Assembly (NCBI RefSeq): GCF_001429285.1
Contig: NZ_LMJJ01000008.1
Location: 1-64,000, forward strand
Direction of reading: 5' to 3'
DNA length: 64,000 bases
Origin: Ensifer sp. Root278
GTDB lineage: Bacteria > Pseudomonadota > Alphaproteobacteria > Rhizobiales > Rhizobiaceae
The notes beneath the pieces are model-generated. The model was not told the DNA's origin and ran no database searches. It saw nothing but the letters and a program-made list of their open reading frames with translations. The stretch's first letter is position 1. The number at the start of each line of letters is the position of its first letter. Of this stretch, positions 7,239 to 16,700 are shown one piece after another. A program made the position numbers and the translations under genes.

Positions 7239-8453
7239 TTAAACGCGGTGATCCTCGATGGACATCCATACCAAGGTAGCGGTGACCCAAAGCGTGAAAA
7301 GCCCGGCAGTTAAAATCAACCATTCGGAGATGCGATCTGGGTACTCGGACTCTTCTGGCACTTGCGAATTCGAAAAGACCGCCATGAATGTTGTTCGTTT
7401 CAGTGCAGCCGACTTTGCCGTGTCTAGATTTCGAACCGTAGCTTCATACAGCGCTTGAGTCACTATTCTGCGGGTCTCTAAGCGTGAGAACTCTGTCAAG
7501 CTACTGGACAACTGGGGTGCGTTTGTCGAGTTTTTACCAGCGAGACTGTTCTGCCGCAAAGAGATCTGTTCATCTAAGGCCTGAATAGATCTCCGCAGTT
7601 GGCGGCCGCGTGCCGTGTCATCCGCTTTTGCTGCTTCCAAGGATTTCAAAGCGACCGTCAGACCGAGCTTCTCCTCAGTCAATTTCGCAATAATTGTACT
7701 TAACATCTTCGCTGATGAGATGGGGTCAAGAATCCCTGTCTTGTTTTGATAGTCCCGAAGGTCGTCGAGTGCCTTTCGGTATGCCTCTAGGCTCTTCACA
7801 ACGTCGCCCTCACCACGCGTGACCAAGTCCCGTTTCGCCTTCTCGGAAATCTTGTCAATCATTTGGTCTGCTGAGGCCAACGCCGCTGTCGATATTGTGA
7901 CTGTATCCTCCGGTGAAAAGGCACGAACTGTGAAAATTATAATGCCCGAAGGCCCATCGACGTATGTGTCTACGTGGCGAAGCCAGTACCTATACAGTTG
8001 CTCAAACGACGCTTCCTTGCCAAGCCGCGAAAGTGTGTCGATTGAATCTTTCAAAAAGAAGTTGCGCAATCCGATTTGCTCATCGAGTAGCCTTACGACC
8101 TGAGGAGATTTTAGGTAATTTGCAACAATATACGAGTCCTGTGTAAGAGAATCCCCGCCGATGATGGACCGACCTTCTCGCGTTTCCGAGGAATCAAATT
8201 GTTCACTAACCCCAATTGTACGTACAATCATACGTGTCTCGGAAATATACTGTCCGCTCGCAACTAAAAAACAATAGGCGGCTATTATTGCGCTTGGAAA
8301 AAAAACAAACGCAATCAATGAGTTTTTTTTATCAAAAATAATACTTAGGAACTTGGATGTCGCGCCTGACTTTGCCAAGCCAAATGCATCATCTGGGTCA
8401 TCCTTTGCCGTCGTGACAGACTCCTGAACGGCATAGTCAACTTTCAGGTTCAT
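7239..8453 (-). CDS. KpsE/RkpR-like capsule export inner-membrane protein (copy 2)
   Basis: A 404-residue paralogue of the protein at 5286-6554, with the same plan: a cytosolic N-terminus, a first membrane segment (FVFFPSAIIAAYCFLVASG, about 50), a periplasmic coiled-coil region (about 205-345) and a C-terminal membrane segment (LILTAGLFTLWVTATLVW). Shared landmarks are SETRMIVR versus SEVRFIVR after the first helix, and VANYLKSP versus LLNYLGSP. The sequence is strikingly AT-rich around 8250-8350. A ribosome site (agggaaaag) precedes the ATG. Two KpsE-type proteins around one ATPase is unusual. Confidence 0.8.
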   Translation of the reverse strand: MNLKVDYAVQESVTTAKDDPDDAFGLAKSGATSKFLSIIFDKKNSLIAFVFFPSAIIAAYCFLVASGQYISETRMIVRTIGVSEQFDSSETREGRSIIGGDSLTQDSYIVANYLKSPQVVRLLDEQIGLRNFFLKDSIDTLSRLGKEASFEQLYRYWLRHVDTYVDGPSGIIIFTVRAFSPEDTVTISTAALASADQMIDKISEKAKRDLVTRGEGDVVKSLEAYRKALDDLRDYQNKTGILDPISSAKMLSTIIAKLTEEKLGLTVALKSLEAAKADDTARGRQLRRSIQALDEQISLRQNSLAGKNSTNAPQLSSSLTEFSRLETRRIVTQALYEATVRNLDTAKSAALKRTTFMAVFSNSQVPEESEYPDRISEWLILTAGLFTLWVTATLVWMSIEDHRV

Positions 8454-8805
8454 TCTTTTCCCTGTTAAACTGTCTGGAAGGTCCTTTACAGACGCCGCAT
8501 CTTAGGCGACCTCTCTCAGGAGATCGACCCGATCACCGTTTTAGGAGGCTTACTGCGTCATTGAATCACGGATCAAAAACAAGCGCACCTTTTAGCACCG
8601 AGCTGCTATCATGGATAGATACGGCTTTAACATGGCACTCGAAGTGCTGGCGCGTTTTTCCATCAGGTGCTGGCTGCTGCCGATGCGTATCATTGGTTCC
8701 CAGGTGATGCCGCCTTCGACGTCGGGCAGCATCCAATCCAAATGATGGTGCATAATTATGGTCGTCGTGTAGCAACGAAATCAGCGACCGGAAAGGCGTT
8801 CGCTG
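8454..8805. other. Gap without a supported gene
   Basis: This 352-bp stretch lies between the KpsE-like gene and the glycosyltransferase, both on the minus strand. Short open frames occur on both strands but none has a ribosome site or protein-like composition. It may carry the promoter of the kpsE-T-E unit; I see no certain -35/-10 pair. Confidence 0.4.
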
Positions 8806-9777
8806 TTAAGTTCGAAACAACCGTCCATCAAGCGACAATTGAGTTGAGAGTGATTTCGGTAGCTTTTCGTGGTTCGCGCCTAGACAGTGACCGGCAACAA
8901 GAGCAACGCGCTGGCCGGCTCGCCGTAAGCGATCGCCGACCGTTACGACGCCAAAACGTTCATCGACCTCTTGTCTAAATGCTTCAAGTGAGAACTTGAC
9001 CATCTTCGCAAGCGCTTCAATGGGGCTCGGGGAAAGTTTATAGCCGAAGTACTTATGGAAATTGCGAGACTCGTCGAATGCCCTGCGTAGCTGTTCAGAG
9101 TAACTGTAGTCATGAGAATGGAAAACAATGGCATCGTGTGCGTACGCCTTCTTGTAACCGGCTTCAATAATATTCTGCGCCCAAAGCTGGTCCTCAGCAA
9201 ATTCAACGTCAGGATAGGGAAACTCGTTCCAAACCGACTTGCGCATTATTGAGTTGTTGTCAGAATAAAAGTGCAACAATTGCCGCCAACCTTCGTCCGT
9301 TTCGTATCGTAGTGCTTCAAGGTCACGGTAAACGATGAGAGGGTGTTGCAGAATGCTCTGGAAATGTAGCTCCAAGTCTCTTTTAGTAAAAGGCGACGCG
9401 GTCTCATAGGCAACGTGACGTCCAAATGCCCCGGCAATATCCGGACTCTGCTCTAATGCCGCCACTAGGTTGTGAAGCCAGGTTGCATTGAGGGGTTCGG
9501 CATCGTGTGTAAGAAATGCCACCAAGTCTGCATCAGCGGCGGCGATGCCAAGATTTCTGGTTTTTCCATGGCCAAATTCTTGCGGCTCGATTTCAATAAG
9601 CCGGATGCGAGATTGGCCACGAAGATACTCTTTCGTCCCATCACTCGAACCAGAGTCGATCACAATGATCTCATAGGACCAGGGCACTTGCTGCGCGAGC
9701 GCTTTCTCTACTACTTTAGGCAGAGTCGCCATCGCGTTCTTGGCCGGAATCACTATTGCGCAACGATGCTTAGCCAT
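8806..9777 (-). CDS. Family 2 glycosyltransferase, rhamnosyltransferase-like
   Basis: A GT-A fold transferase of 323 residues. It opens with CAIVIPAKNAMATLPK, then IIVIDSGSSDGT (nucleotide binding), FGHGKTRNLG, and FLTHDAEP in place of the DxD motif, as in dTDP-rhamnose transferases. FAEDQLWAQNIIEAGY supplies the ED catalytic-base motif. Start choice: the ATG at 9777 follows AAGGAGG by six bases and overlaps the end of the upstream gene by 8 bp; a longer frame to 9831 lacks such a site. It is cotranscribed with the GT4 gene before it. The donor sugar is inferred. Confidence 0.85.
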   Translation of the reverse strand: MAKHRCAIVIPAKNAMATLPKVVEKALAQQVPWSYEIIVIDSGSSDGTKEYLRGQSRIRLIEIEPQEFGHGKTRNLGIAAADADLVAFLTHDAEPLNATWLHNLVAALEQSPDIAGAFGRHVAYETASPFTKRDLELHFQSILQHPLIVYRDLEALRYETDEGWRQLLHFYSDNNSIMRKSVWNEFPYPDVEFAEDQLWAQNIIEAGYKKAYAHDAIVFHSHDYSYSEQLRRAFDESRNFHKYFGYKLSPSPIEALAKMVKFSLEAFRQEVDERFGVVTVGDRLRRAGQRVALVAGHCLGANHEKLPKSLSTQLSLDGRLFRT

Positions 9778-10981
9778 CACCGCCTCCTTGTTGAAGGGCG
9801 TAGGCAACGCGATCTTTAATCGCGGCTTCAACCAGACGCGCAGACCTCTCCCAAGAAAAATTGTTAACGTATGCGAGACCTTCCCGGCTTAACCGGTCGC
9901 GTTCCTGTGGCTCCTCAAGAAGCCGCTTAATTTGTCCGGCAATCCCTTCCGGTGTCGGGAGAGCGAATGCCATCGCATTGTCGGGGAAGATAGATCTGAC
10001 GCTATCTAAATCGAGATCAATGACTGGCAATCCGCATGCCATCATCTCTTTGTTAACGAGTGAGTGATTTGTTGCAGAGAAGACCACGCCGATCGTGGCC
10101 GTCTGATAGAGGCGCGCTAACTCGTCGCTCGTGAGGACGCCATGATCTCGGTATGGGAAGTCGACGTTGAGTCTACCTAGCTTCCAACCAAAGAAGTCGA
10201 CTTCGAAGTCTACGCCTTGCTTTTGAAGTACAGCAAGAGCCATCAACGCGAGTTCGACCGCACGACGGGGTGTCACGTAGCGCGCATAAAGCGCGATGCG
10301 GTTCCGATGGCGCTTAGGCAGACCTGCGCCGGGACGGTAGATTTCTGCGTCATACGCCAACGGCCAAGACATCGACCATCTGCCGAACTGGTCTTTCATG
10401 CGCCGGTGAAGCCAATCGCCGGCGCAAAGACAATCGAAATCGTAGTAGTAGGTTGCTTCCGTCAAGAGTGCTTCAGCACCTGCCGGATAGAAAGCCGTTT
10501 CATAGTCTTGAACAAAGTAGAATTTACGCGTGAAACCTTGCATCGCGTTCACAGGATAGCATGTAAAGCGATCTGTTGCGATCAAGGCGTCCCCGATTGC
10601 GTCGGGGGTACAATCCGCGAATAACTCGACAGTCCCCGAAAACGGCTGGAAATACTCGTTAATTGTCGCCAATGCCGCGGCTCCAGACTTGTGGATGGTC
10701 GGGTTCTGGACGAGAAAACGTACCTCATGACCAAAGCGCTCGAGGTGGCTCGCTATACGAAAAATGGTCATGTGACCTCCGGCGCCGGGTGTGAAATCGG
10801 GGATCACCCAAGTTATGCGGAGCCGAGACAAATTGGTGCTCGCTATGGGGGGGCTGCCACCGGACGGTTTGTATGCTGTCAGTCGCTCAAGATGAGCGAC
10901 ACGCCGTTCAATAGGGCTTTTATAGGCCTTCGCTGGCGATAAAATACGCGCTACTCGTCGCATCACCGCGAAAAACGACAC
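9770..10981 (-). CDS. WsaF-like family 4 glycosyltransferase
   Basis: A 403-residue GT-B transferase. ITWVIPDFTPGAGGHMTIFR (about 55-74) is the distinctive N-terminal glycine loop of the WsaF-type rhamnosyltransferases. FYFVQDYETAFYP and YDAEIYRPG follow, and the C-terminal domain carries SATNHSLVNKEMMACGLPV, the donor-binding glutamate region. Start: GTG at 10981, preceded by aaggagg with six-base spacing. It is the first gene of the minus-strand polysaccharide block and overlaps the next transferase by 8 bp. Together they suggest a rhamnose-containing polymer. Confidence 0.85.
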   Translation of the reverse strand: MSFFAVMRRVARILSPAKAYKSPIERRVAHLERLTAYKPSGGSPPIASTNLSRLRITWVIPDFTPGAGGHMTIFRIASHLERFGHEVRFLVQNPTIHKSGAAALATINEYFQPFSGTVELFADCTPDAIGDALIATDRFTCYPVNAMQGFTRKFYFVQDYETAFYPAGAEALLTEATYYYDFDCLCAGDWLHRRMKDQFGRWSMSWPLAYDAEIYRPGAGLPKRHRNRIALYARYVTPRRAVELALMALAVLQKQGVDFEVDFFGWKLGRLNVDFPYRDHGVLTSDELARLYQTATIGVVFSATNHSLVNKEMMACGLPVIDLDLDSVRSIFPDNAMAFALPTPEGIAGQIKRLLEEPQERDRLSREGLAYVNNFSWERSARLVEAAIKDRVAYALQQGGGDG

Positions 10982-11429
10982 CTCGACCTCCTTGCAGATG
11001 CTCTCCCGCTGTTCCAGTGATTAAGCCGAACTTGGTTCTATGGCCTCATCCGCGGAGAATTGTGCTGTTTTGAGAAAGCAAACTAATGTGCGACGCACAC
11101 TCGAAGTGCCTTTGCCGTGACCTTGGTAATCGTGTCAAGCCCACGCCCAAATTTGTCGAGCAGAATGTGTTACATTTGATACCTATCGCCGCCGCACGCC
11201 AATTTCGGTCGTATGATCCCATGTTTCCATAGTTTCCCGCCGACTTTCTTTTAGGCAGAAAAAACGTCACCCTTCAAATTTTTGATGTGACCCGACGCAA
11301 TCCGCGTTCCCGGGCGGAACAACGAACTCTGAAGCCCTACAATTGAGGATCAACGCGGATTTGGCGTTGCGACTAGTAGCGATCTTGCTGCCCCGTTCCA
11401 AATGGCCAAGGCAGCATTCCATACCAGCT
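10982..11429. other. Gap upstream of the polysaccharide block
   Basis: Intergenic DNA between the GT4 start (10981) and the decayed amidohydrolase copy (from about 11430). The promoter of the leftward block should lie near 10985-11100. I found no protein-like frame or RNA feature I can support. Confidence 0.4.
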
Positions 11430-11845
11430 GCTGCAAAAGGCGGGTCGGGCGGTCCAGATGTTTCAGCCGGCGGAGGGGTACGGTGCGGGGGCCGCGTGGC
11501 GAGGATTATACGCCTTTTATGGTGACGCATACGCGGCTCGGCGAGGCAGCGTTCGGCATCACTCCCGGCTATGTATGCCAAGACCTAGGCGACGCTCTGG
11601 ACGCTCACCGACGAACGCATGGCCGATTTTGTTACCCGCGTTGAAGCGCCTGTTACGAAGGAGGTCGGTGCTGCCGGGCTGAGTTGCGAGGATATGTTCC
11701 ACCAGTGCGGCAATTTGGACGTGGGCGCGACCGCGCTTGAGCGCGCCGTGGACGAGGACAGCGCCAGCCACGACAAGGGCGAAGGCGTGCGGCAGATGGA
11801 GGGCTCCGAGGCGACTCTTCGGCCGGGTGTCACAAACTGGGGTGA
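11430..11845 (+). pseudogene. Decayed partial copy of the M20 amidohydrolase gene
   Basis: This stretch parallels the intact amidohydrolase gene at 17340-18493. atgtttcagccggc (11459) equals 17720 onwards. The match breaks after about 50 bp, skips roughly 270 bp, and resumes at 11507 (ggtgacgcat, cggctcggcgaggc, gacgctcaccgacg, atggccgat, caccagtgc, gccagccacga, ggctccgag), tracking 18014-18330. Small indels shift the frame repeatedly, so no protein of useful length remains. It is read as an old duplicate or a gene replaced by the downstream copy. Confidence 0.85.
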
Positions 11846-11977
11846 GGGGCAGGAAGCTATCTTTAGGTCCTAGCAAGGCACAGCGCGAGCCCGCGAGGGG
11901 GACGCGACAGTGTCGCCACCTTCGAAAAGGGCGGACCCTTGTGTTTTAGGATGCCTTGTTGTGTCGGCTGGGGTGAA

Positions 11978-12313
11978 TTAGCGGCGCGCCTTTGCGGCGA
12001 CAATGGCTTCAGCCTGAATGACGCAGAGTTCAATCTCTTGCTTGGTCATCCCGTTGGCGGCATTTGCGAAGCGTTCGACCATGGCCGTAACATGCTGGTC
12101 GAGTACGGTATTTAGGTTCACCCCTAACAACCAGTTCGGCGAAGTCCCCAAAACGGCTGCTATTTTCACAAGGGTTGCTAGGTCTGGTTCCCTCCGGCCC
12201 GCGGCGTAGTGCGCATAACGACGTTCATCGAGCCCCGCCCACCGCGCAGCTTCGGAGTTCGAAATACCCAATTGCCGGGCGCGTTCCTGCAATCGTTTCG
12301 CCAGGATATCCAT
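11978..12313 (-). CDS. XRE-family HTH transcriptional regulator
   Basis: A 111-residue protein with an N-terminal HTH_3 domain (about 3-62): LAKRLQERARQLGISNSEAA, then RRYAHYAAGRREPDLATLVKIAAVLGTSP. The C-terminal half is helical (VTAMVERFANAANG, IELCVIQAEAIVAAKAR) and probably mediates dimerisation. It is divergent from the LysR gene at 12429, and the shared spacer contains a pair of direct repeats at 21-bp spacing (12352-12392), suitable for an autoregulatory operator. The target is not known. Confidence 0.85.
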   Translation of the reverse strand: MDILAKRLQERARQLGISNSEAARWAGLDERRYAHYAAGRREPDLATLVKIAAVLGTSPNWLLGVNLNTVLDQHVTAMVERFANAANGMTKQEIELCVIQAEAIVAAKARR

Positions 12314-12351
12314 AGGTACATCCTGTTCCCTAGAGACACGCGTCTGGCCAC

Positions 12352-12392
12352 GAACAATTTGTAGTGATATAAGAACAATATGTAGCTATAAT
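12352..12392. promoter_or_regulatory. Candidate operator: 21-bp-spaced direct repeats between XRE and LysR genes
   Basis: gaacaatttgtagtgatata (12352-12371) and gaacaatatgtagctataat (12373-12392) match at 16 of 20 positions, offset by 21 bp, two helical turns. They sit 39 bp upstream of the XRE start and 36 bp upstream of the LysR start. Binding of the XRE protein is inferred from position and spacing. Confidence 0.55.
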
Positions 12393-12428
12393 TGTAAGCG
12401 GCCCGTCATTCCTGGCGGGAGGAGCGGC

Positions 12429-13337
12429 ATGGGAGCACACCCTGACATGGAACTACGTCAACTTTCCTACTTCGTTGCGGTGGCAGAGGAACTGCATTTT
12501 CATCGGGCGGCCGTTCGGATGTGCATTGCCCAGCCGGCGCTGAGTTCGCACATCCAGGCGCTGGAGAAGGAGCTCGGTGTGCGGCTGCTTGAACGGTCGA
12601 CGCGGCGGGTCGAACTGACGCGGGCAGGGGAGGTGTTCTACGATCGGGCGGTTCGGATCATTGGCGATGTCGGGCTGTCGATGGAGGTGGCGCGCTCGGT
12701 CGCCGGCAAGGCGGCGCGGACGATCAAGATCGGAACGGTCTATCCGGCGACCATAGGCGTGCTGCCGGCGTTTCTTTCGCGTATCGGTCGGAAGTTTCCG
12801 GATGTCGCCCTGCATGTGAGGAGTGGTTCGACCAGCGACATCATCCGTGGACTGGAAAACGGCCAGATCAATCTCGGCTTCATCCGACCAGTCGAAAACA
12901 TCGGCTCCTTGCGCTTCTTTTCGATCGCGCATGAGCGCTATCTGCTGGCGGTCGAAAAGACGAGCGCGCTTGCACTTCGAAGCGAGATCGACATCGAGGA
13001 TCTGCGGGGAGAGAAGATCATCGCCTTTTCCCGTCAGAACCTTTCCTACTCGGAGCGTTACTTCGCCGAGATGTTCGAGACCCATGGGCTGACCGACAAT
13101 ATCGCCTATAGCTGCGACGATACCTTCTCGCTGGTGTCGCTGGTTTCGGCCGGCCTTGGCATCGGCTTTGCGCCGGAATGGACGAAGGATCTGCCTAACC
13201 GCAATTTCGAACTCAGGCCCGTGCGTGGCGTCGATCTGAAAATTGGGCTTGGTGTTGCCTGGAACAAGGAAGATCCGACCGCGTCTCGCGATGACATCAT
13301 CGATATTGCCCGGTCGCTGGCGCGGCCGGGCAGATAA
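12429..13337 (+). CDS. LysR-family transcriptional regulator
   Basis: A 302-residue LTTR. The N-terminal winged HTH is typical: MELRQLSYFVAVAEELHFHRAA, AQPALSSHIQALEKELGVRL and ERSTRRVELTRAG. The effector domain (about 95-300) has two lobes: IKIGTVYPATIGVLP, then LVSAGLGIGFAPEW. ggagg precedes the ATG at 12429 by about seven bases; an internal ATG at 12447 starts the conserved domain. Because amidohydrolase sequences lie on both sides (pseudogene at 11430, intact at 17340), it may once have regulated that gene, now separated by the relaxase. Confidence 0.92.
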   Translation: MGAHPDMELRQLSYFVAVAEELHFHRAAVRMCIAQPALSSHIQALEKELGVRLLERSTRRVELTRAGEVFYDRAVRIIGDVGLSMEVARSVAGKAARTIKIGTVYPATIGVLPAFLSRIGRKFPDVALHVRSGSTSDIIRGLENGQINLGFIRPVENIGSLRFFSIAHERYLLAVEKTSALALRSEIDIEDLRGEKIIAFSRQNLSYSERYFAEMFETHGLTDNIAYSCDDTFSLVSLVSAGLGIGFAPEWTKDLPNRNFELRPVRGVDLKIGLGVAWNKEDPTASRDDIIDIARSLARPGR

Positions 13338-13712
13338 GATAGGCCACGGTTCCTTTCGACGCCCTCGCTTGCGCATAACCGCGCGGCATGCGGTCTCTCA
13401 CCTCGTCGACATGCATTCTCGTTTGATTGTGAACTAGCGCGACATGGGCGGGATTTGCGACGCCTAGTTTCAGCGGCTGCAGCCGCAATACTTGGGCCTA
13501 TGCCAGACCGTTGAACCGCCAAAGCGCTCACCTCGCAAATTGGGGAGCACTTTTGTCCCTTTCGCAATGGGCATGGAACACAGACCTTCATTGGCATTTC
13601 CGGGAAGCGCCCGGCAAGGCCAGACATGCGCCTAAGGCTCCGCTTCTTACATGGCCGGATGGCGCCCCCCCCGGAATCGGCGGAAATTCGAACCGAGCCG
13701 GGAGCAAATATT
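13338..13712. other. Gap upstream of the relaxase gene, possible oriT region
   Basis: No gene is supported in these 375 bp. In Ti/Sym plasmids the origin of transfer usually lies next to traA, so this is the natural place to search. I see gcgcataaccgcgcgg around 13373 and short GC-rich inverted segments, but nothing I can call a nick site with confidence. Confidence 0.3.
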
Positions 13713-16700
13713 ATGGTCAGCCCCCATTTTGACGTGAACGTTATTAGTCGTGGAAAAGGACGAAGCGCCGTTCTTTCCGCTGCTTATAAGCATCGGGCTA
13801 AGATGTACTTCGAGCGTGAAGCCACTACGGCGAACTATTCTGAGAAGCGTGATCTTTTGTACGAGGAATTTGCCATTCCCGTCGATGCGCCGGAGTGGTT
13901 GCGGTTGATTGCGGCTGATCCCTCGGCCGCACGAGCATCCGAAGCATTCTGGAACCGCGTGGAGAATTTCGAAGAGAGACTGGACGCCCAGCTTGCTAAG
14001 GATGTGACACTTGCACTTCCAATCGAACTTACGAGCGATCAGAACATTGCATTGGTGCGCGAGTTCGTCGAGCAACATGTCCTAGGGAACGGCATGGTGG
14101 CTGATTGGGCCTACCACAACACTCCCGGAAATCCTCATGCACATCTTATGATGACGCTCCGGCCGCTCACCGTCTATGGCTTTGGATCGAAGAAAATAAA
14201 GGTGGTTTCAACCGATGGTACGCCGCGGCGCAGCTCCAATGGCAGAATTGTCTACCGAAATTGGGTTGGCGGACTTGCGGAATTCAATGCCTTTCGTGAC
14301 GGTTGGTTCGCCTGCCAAAACCGTCATTTGGCGCTTGCTGGTCTCGATCTCCGGATTGATGGGAGATCATTCGAGCGGCAGGGCATCGACCTTGAGCCAA
14401 TCATCCGCTTTAGCGCTGAAACGAAGGCTATTGAGCGGAGAATAGAGCGCGAAAAGACACCGGTTTTCCGAAAACCGAAGTCGATTGAGTTGCAAGCGGA
14501 GCTGCGTGCCAGGAATACCCGCCGCATTCAACGCCGGCCGGAAATAGCGATTGACCTCATTGCCAGCCAAAAAAGTGTCTTCGACGAACGCGACATCGCC
14601 AAAGTGCTTCATCGATATACCGACGATGAGAGGGTGTTCGCCCAACTCATGGCACGTATCCTCCAATCTCCGGAGATCTTGCGTATCGATCGCGAGCGTA
14701 TTGACTTAATGACCGGCGCTCGTTTTCCAGCCAAATACACCACGCGGAAACTGATCCGTCTGGAAGCCGAAATGGCCAAACGGGCTGCTTGGTTGGCGCG
14801 TCAATCAACCCACGGCATCCGGAAAGAGCTGACGCGTGCTATGTCCGTGTCGCGCCTGTCCACAGAGCAACAGGCGGCCATCGCGAATGTTACGGGTGAG
14901 GGCCGACTTACTGCGGTTGTCGGTCGTGCCGGCGCCGGCAAGACCACAATGATGAAAGTTGCACGCGAAATTTGGACGGCAGCCGGGTATCAAGTGGTCG
15001 GTGGTGCGTTGGCGGGCAAGGCTGCAGAGGGATTGGAGAAGGAGGCGGGGATTTGCGCCGCAACACTTTCTTCTTGGGAGCGGCGTTGGGCCGAGGGAAA
15101 CGCTACCCTCAACAACAAGACAGTTTTCATTCTTGATGAGGCAGGCATGGTCTCGTCGCGGCAGATGGCGTCCCTGATCGAGACTGTCGCGAAGGAGGGC
15201 GCGAAGCTCGTGTTGGTTGGCGACCCGGATCAGCTCCAGCCAATCGAGGCGGGTGCGCCATTCCGCGCCATTGTGGAGCGCATCGGTTACTCCGAACTAG
15301 ATACTATATACCGCCAACGCCAAGACTGGATGCGAACGGCGTCACTGGCTCTCGCTCGCGGACAAGTCGGGGATGCGGTCCGGGCCTACGAAGCTCACGA
15401 CAGAATCGTCAGTACCGGGCTGAAAGCCGAAGCAGTGGAAGCGCTGATCGCCGATTGGGATAGAGACCACAATCCAACAAAGACCTCGTTGATCCTCGCG
15501 CACTTGCGTCGCGACGTTCGGACATTGAACGAGAAGGCCCGTGCCAAACTTGTCGAGCGCGGTGTGGTTGGAAAAGGGCTTCCGTTTGCGACGCAAGAGG
15601 GCGTTCGCCACTTCGCGGCGGGCGACCAAATTGTCTTCTTGAAAAACGACGGGATACTAAACGTCAAAAACGGAATGATCGGGCGTGTACTCGAAGCTCG
15701 CCTTAATCGGATCGTTGTGGAGGTCGGTGAGCCTGGCTATCGCCGCCCTGTGACCATCGAGAGCCGAATATACCCGAACGTAGATCTTGGTTACGCTACC
15801 ACGATACACAAAAGCCAAGGTGCCACGGTCGATAGTGTGAAGTTACTAGCTTCCCTCTCACTCGATCGACATCTCACTTATGTCGGTATGACGCGACACC
15901 GCGAAGAACTGGCGGTCTACTATGGACGACGCTCGTTTGAAAATGCTGCTGGGCTGGTTTCAGTGCTATCGCGCACAAATGCAAAGGAATCAACGCTCGA
16001 CTATACAGATCGTTCCCTCTACCGGCATGCCCTGCGCTTCGCCGAGTTACGAGGTTTGCATTTGATGGCAGTGGCACGAACGCTCGTTCGTGATCGTATC
16101 GAATGGACTGTCCGACAGAAGCAGCGGCTCAGCGACCTTGTTCAGAGGTTGACGACGATCGGCCAACGCTTCTGGCTAGCCACCGCAGCCGCGCAAATGA
16201 AGCAATCCGACGCAGGCAACGACGAAGTTCCGATGCTAGCCGGGATCAAAACCTTTTCTAGGACCTTTGCGGAGACTATCGAGGAGAGGCTTGCGGCCGA
16301 TGAGAGTCTGAAGCGCCAATGGGAGGACGTGAGTTTGCGTTTTCGCCTTGTCTATGCTGATCCGCAGATGGCCTTCCATGCGATTGATGTCGAGGCCATG
16401 CTCAAGAACGAAGACGTGGCCGGCGCAACTCTTGCCAAGATTGCACGTAGTCCCGAGACGTTTGGTGCCCTCAACGGAAAGAGTGGAGTACTTGCTTGGC
16501 GAACTGACAAACAGGACCGCGAGCGCGCGCTTGCGAACCTGCCCGCACTTTCACGGAACCTCGCGCTCTACATTCGGCTTCGCCACCAAGCAGAGGAGAA
16601 ATACCGAGCGGAGGAGCAGAAACTGCGAACGAAGCTCGCGATCGACATCCCGGCGATTTCATCACAGGCGAGGCAGGTTCTGACGGAGGCACGAGACGCG

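Noticed and set aside
8566-8978. Small genes in the gap beside the GT2 gene
   Set aside because: Frames on either strand lack ribosome sites and protein-like composition, and one overlaps the transferase.
11559-11876. Minus-strand gene over the amidohydrolase pseudogene
   Set aside because: It is antisense to a stretch that aligns with the intact amidohydrolase gene.
12453-13376. Open frame of 307 codons antisense to the LysR gene
   Set aside because: The plus strand has a full LysR protein with a good ribosome site; the antisense has none.
13363-13395. oriT nick site near the relaxase
   Set aside because: Some GC-rich bases resemble rhizobial nick regions but no convincing core plus inverted repeat could be aligned by eye.
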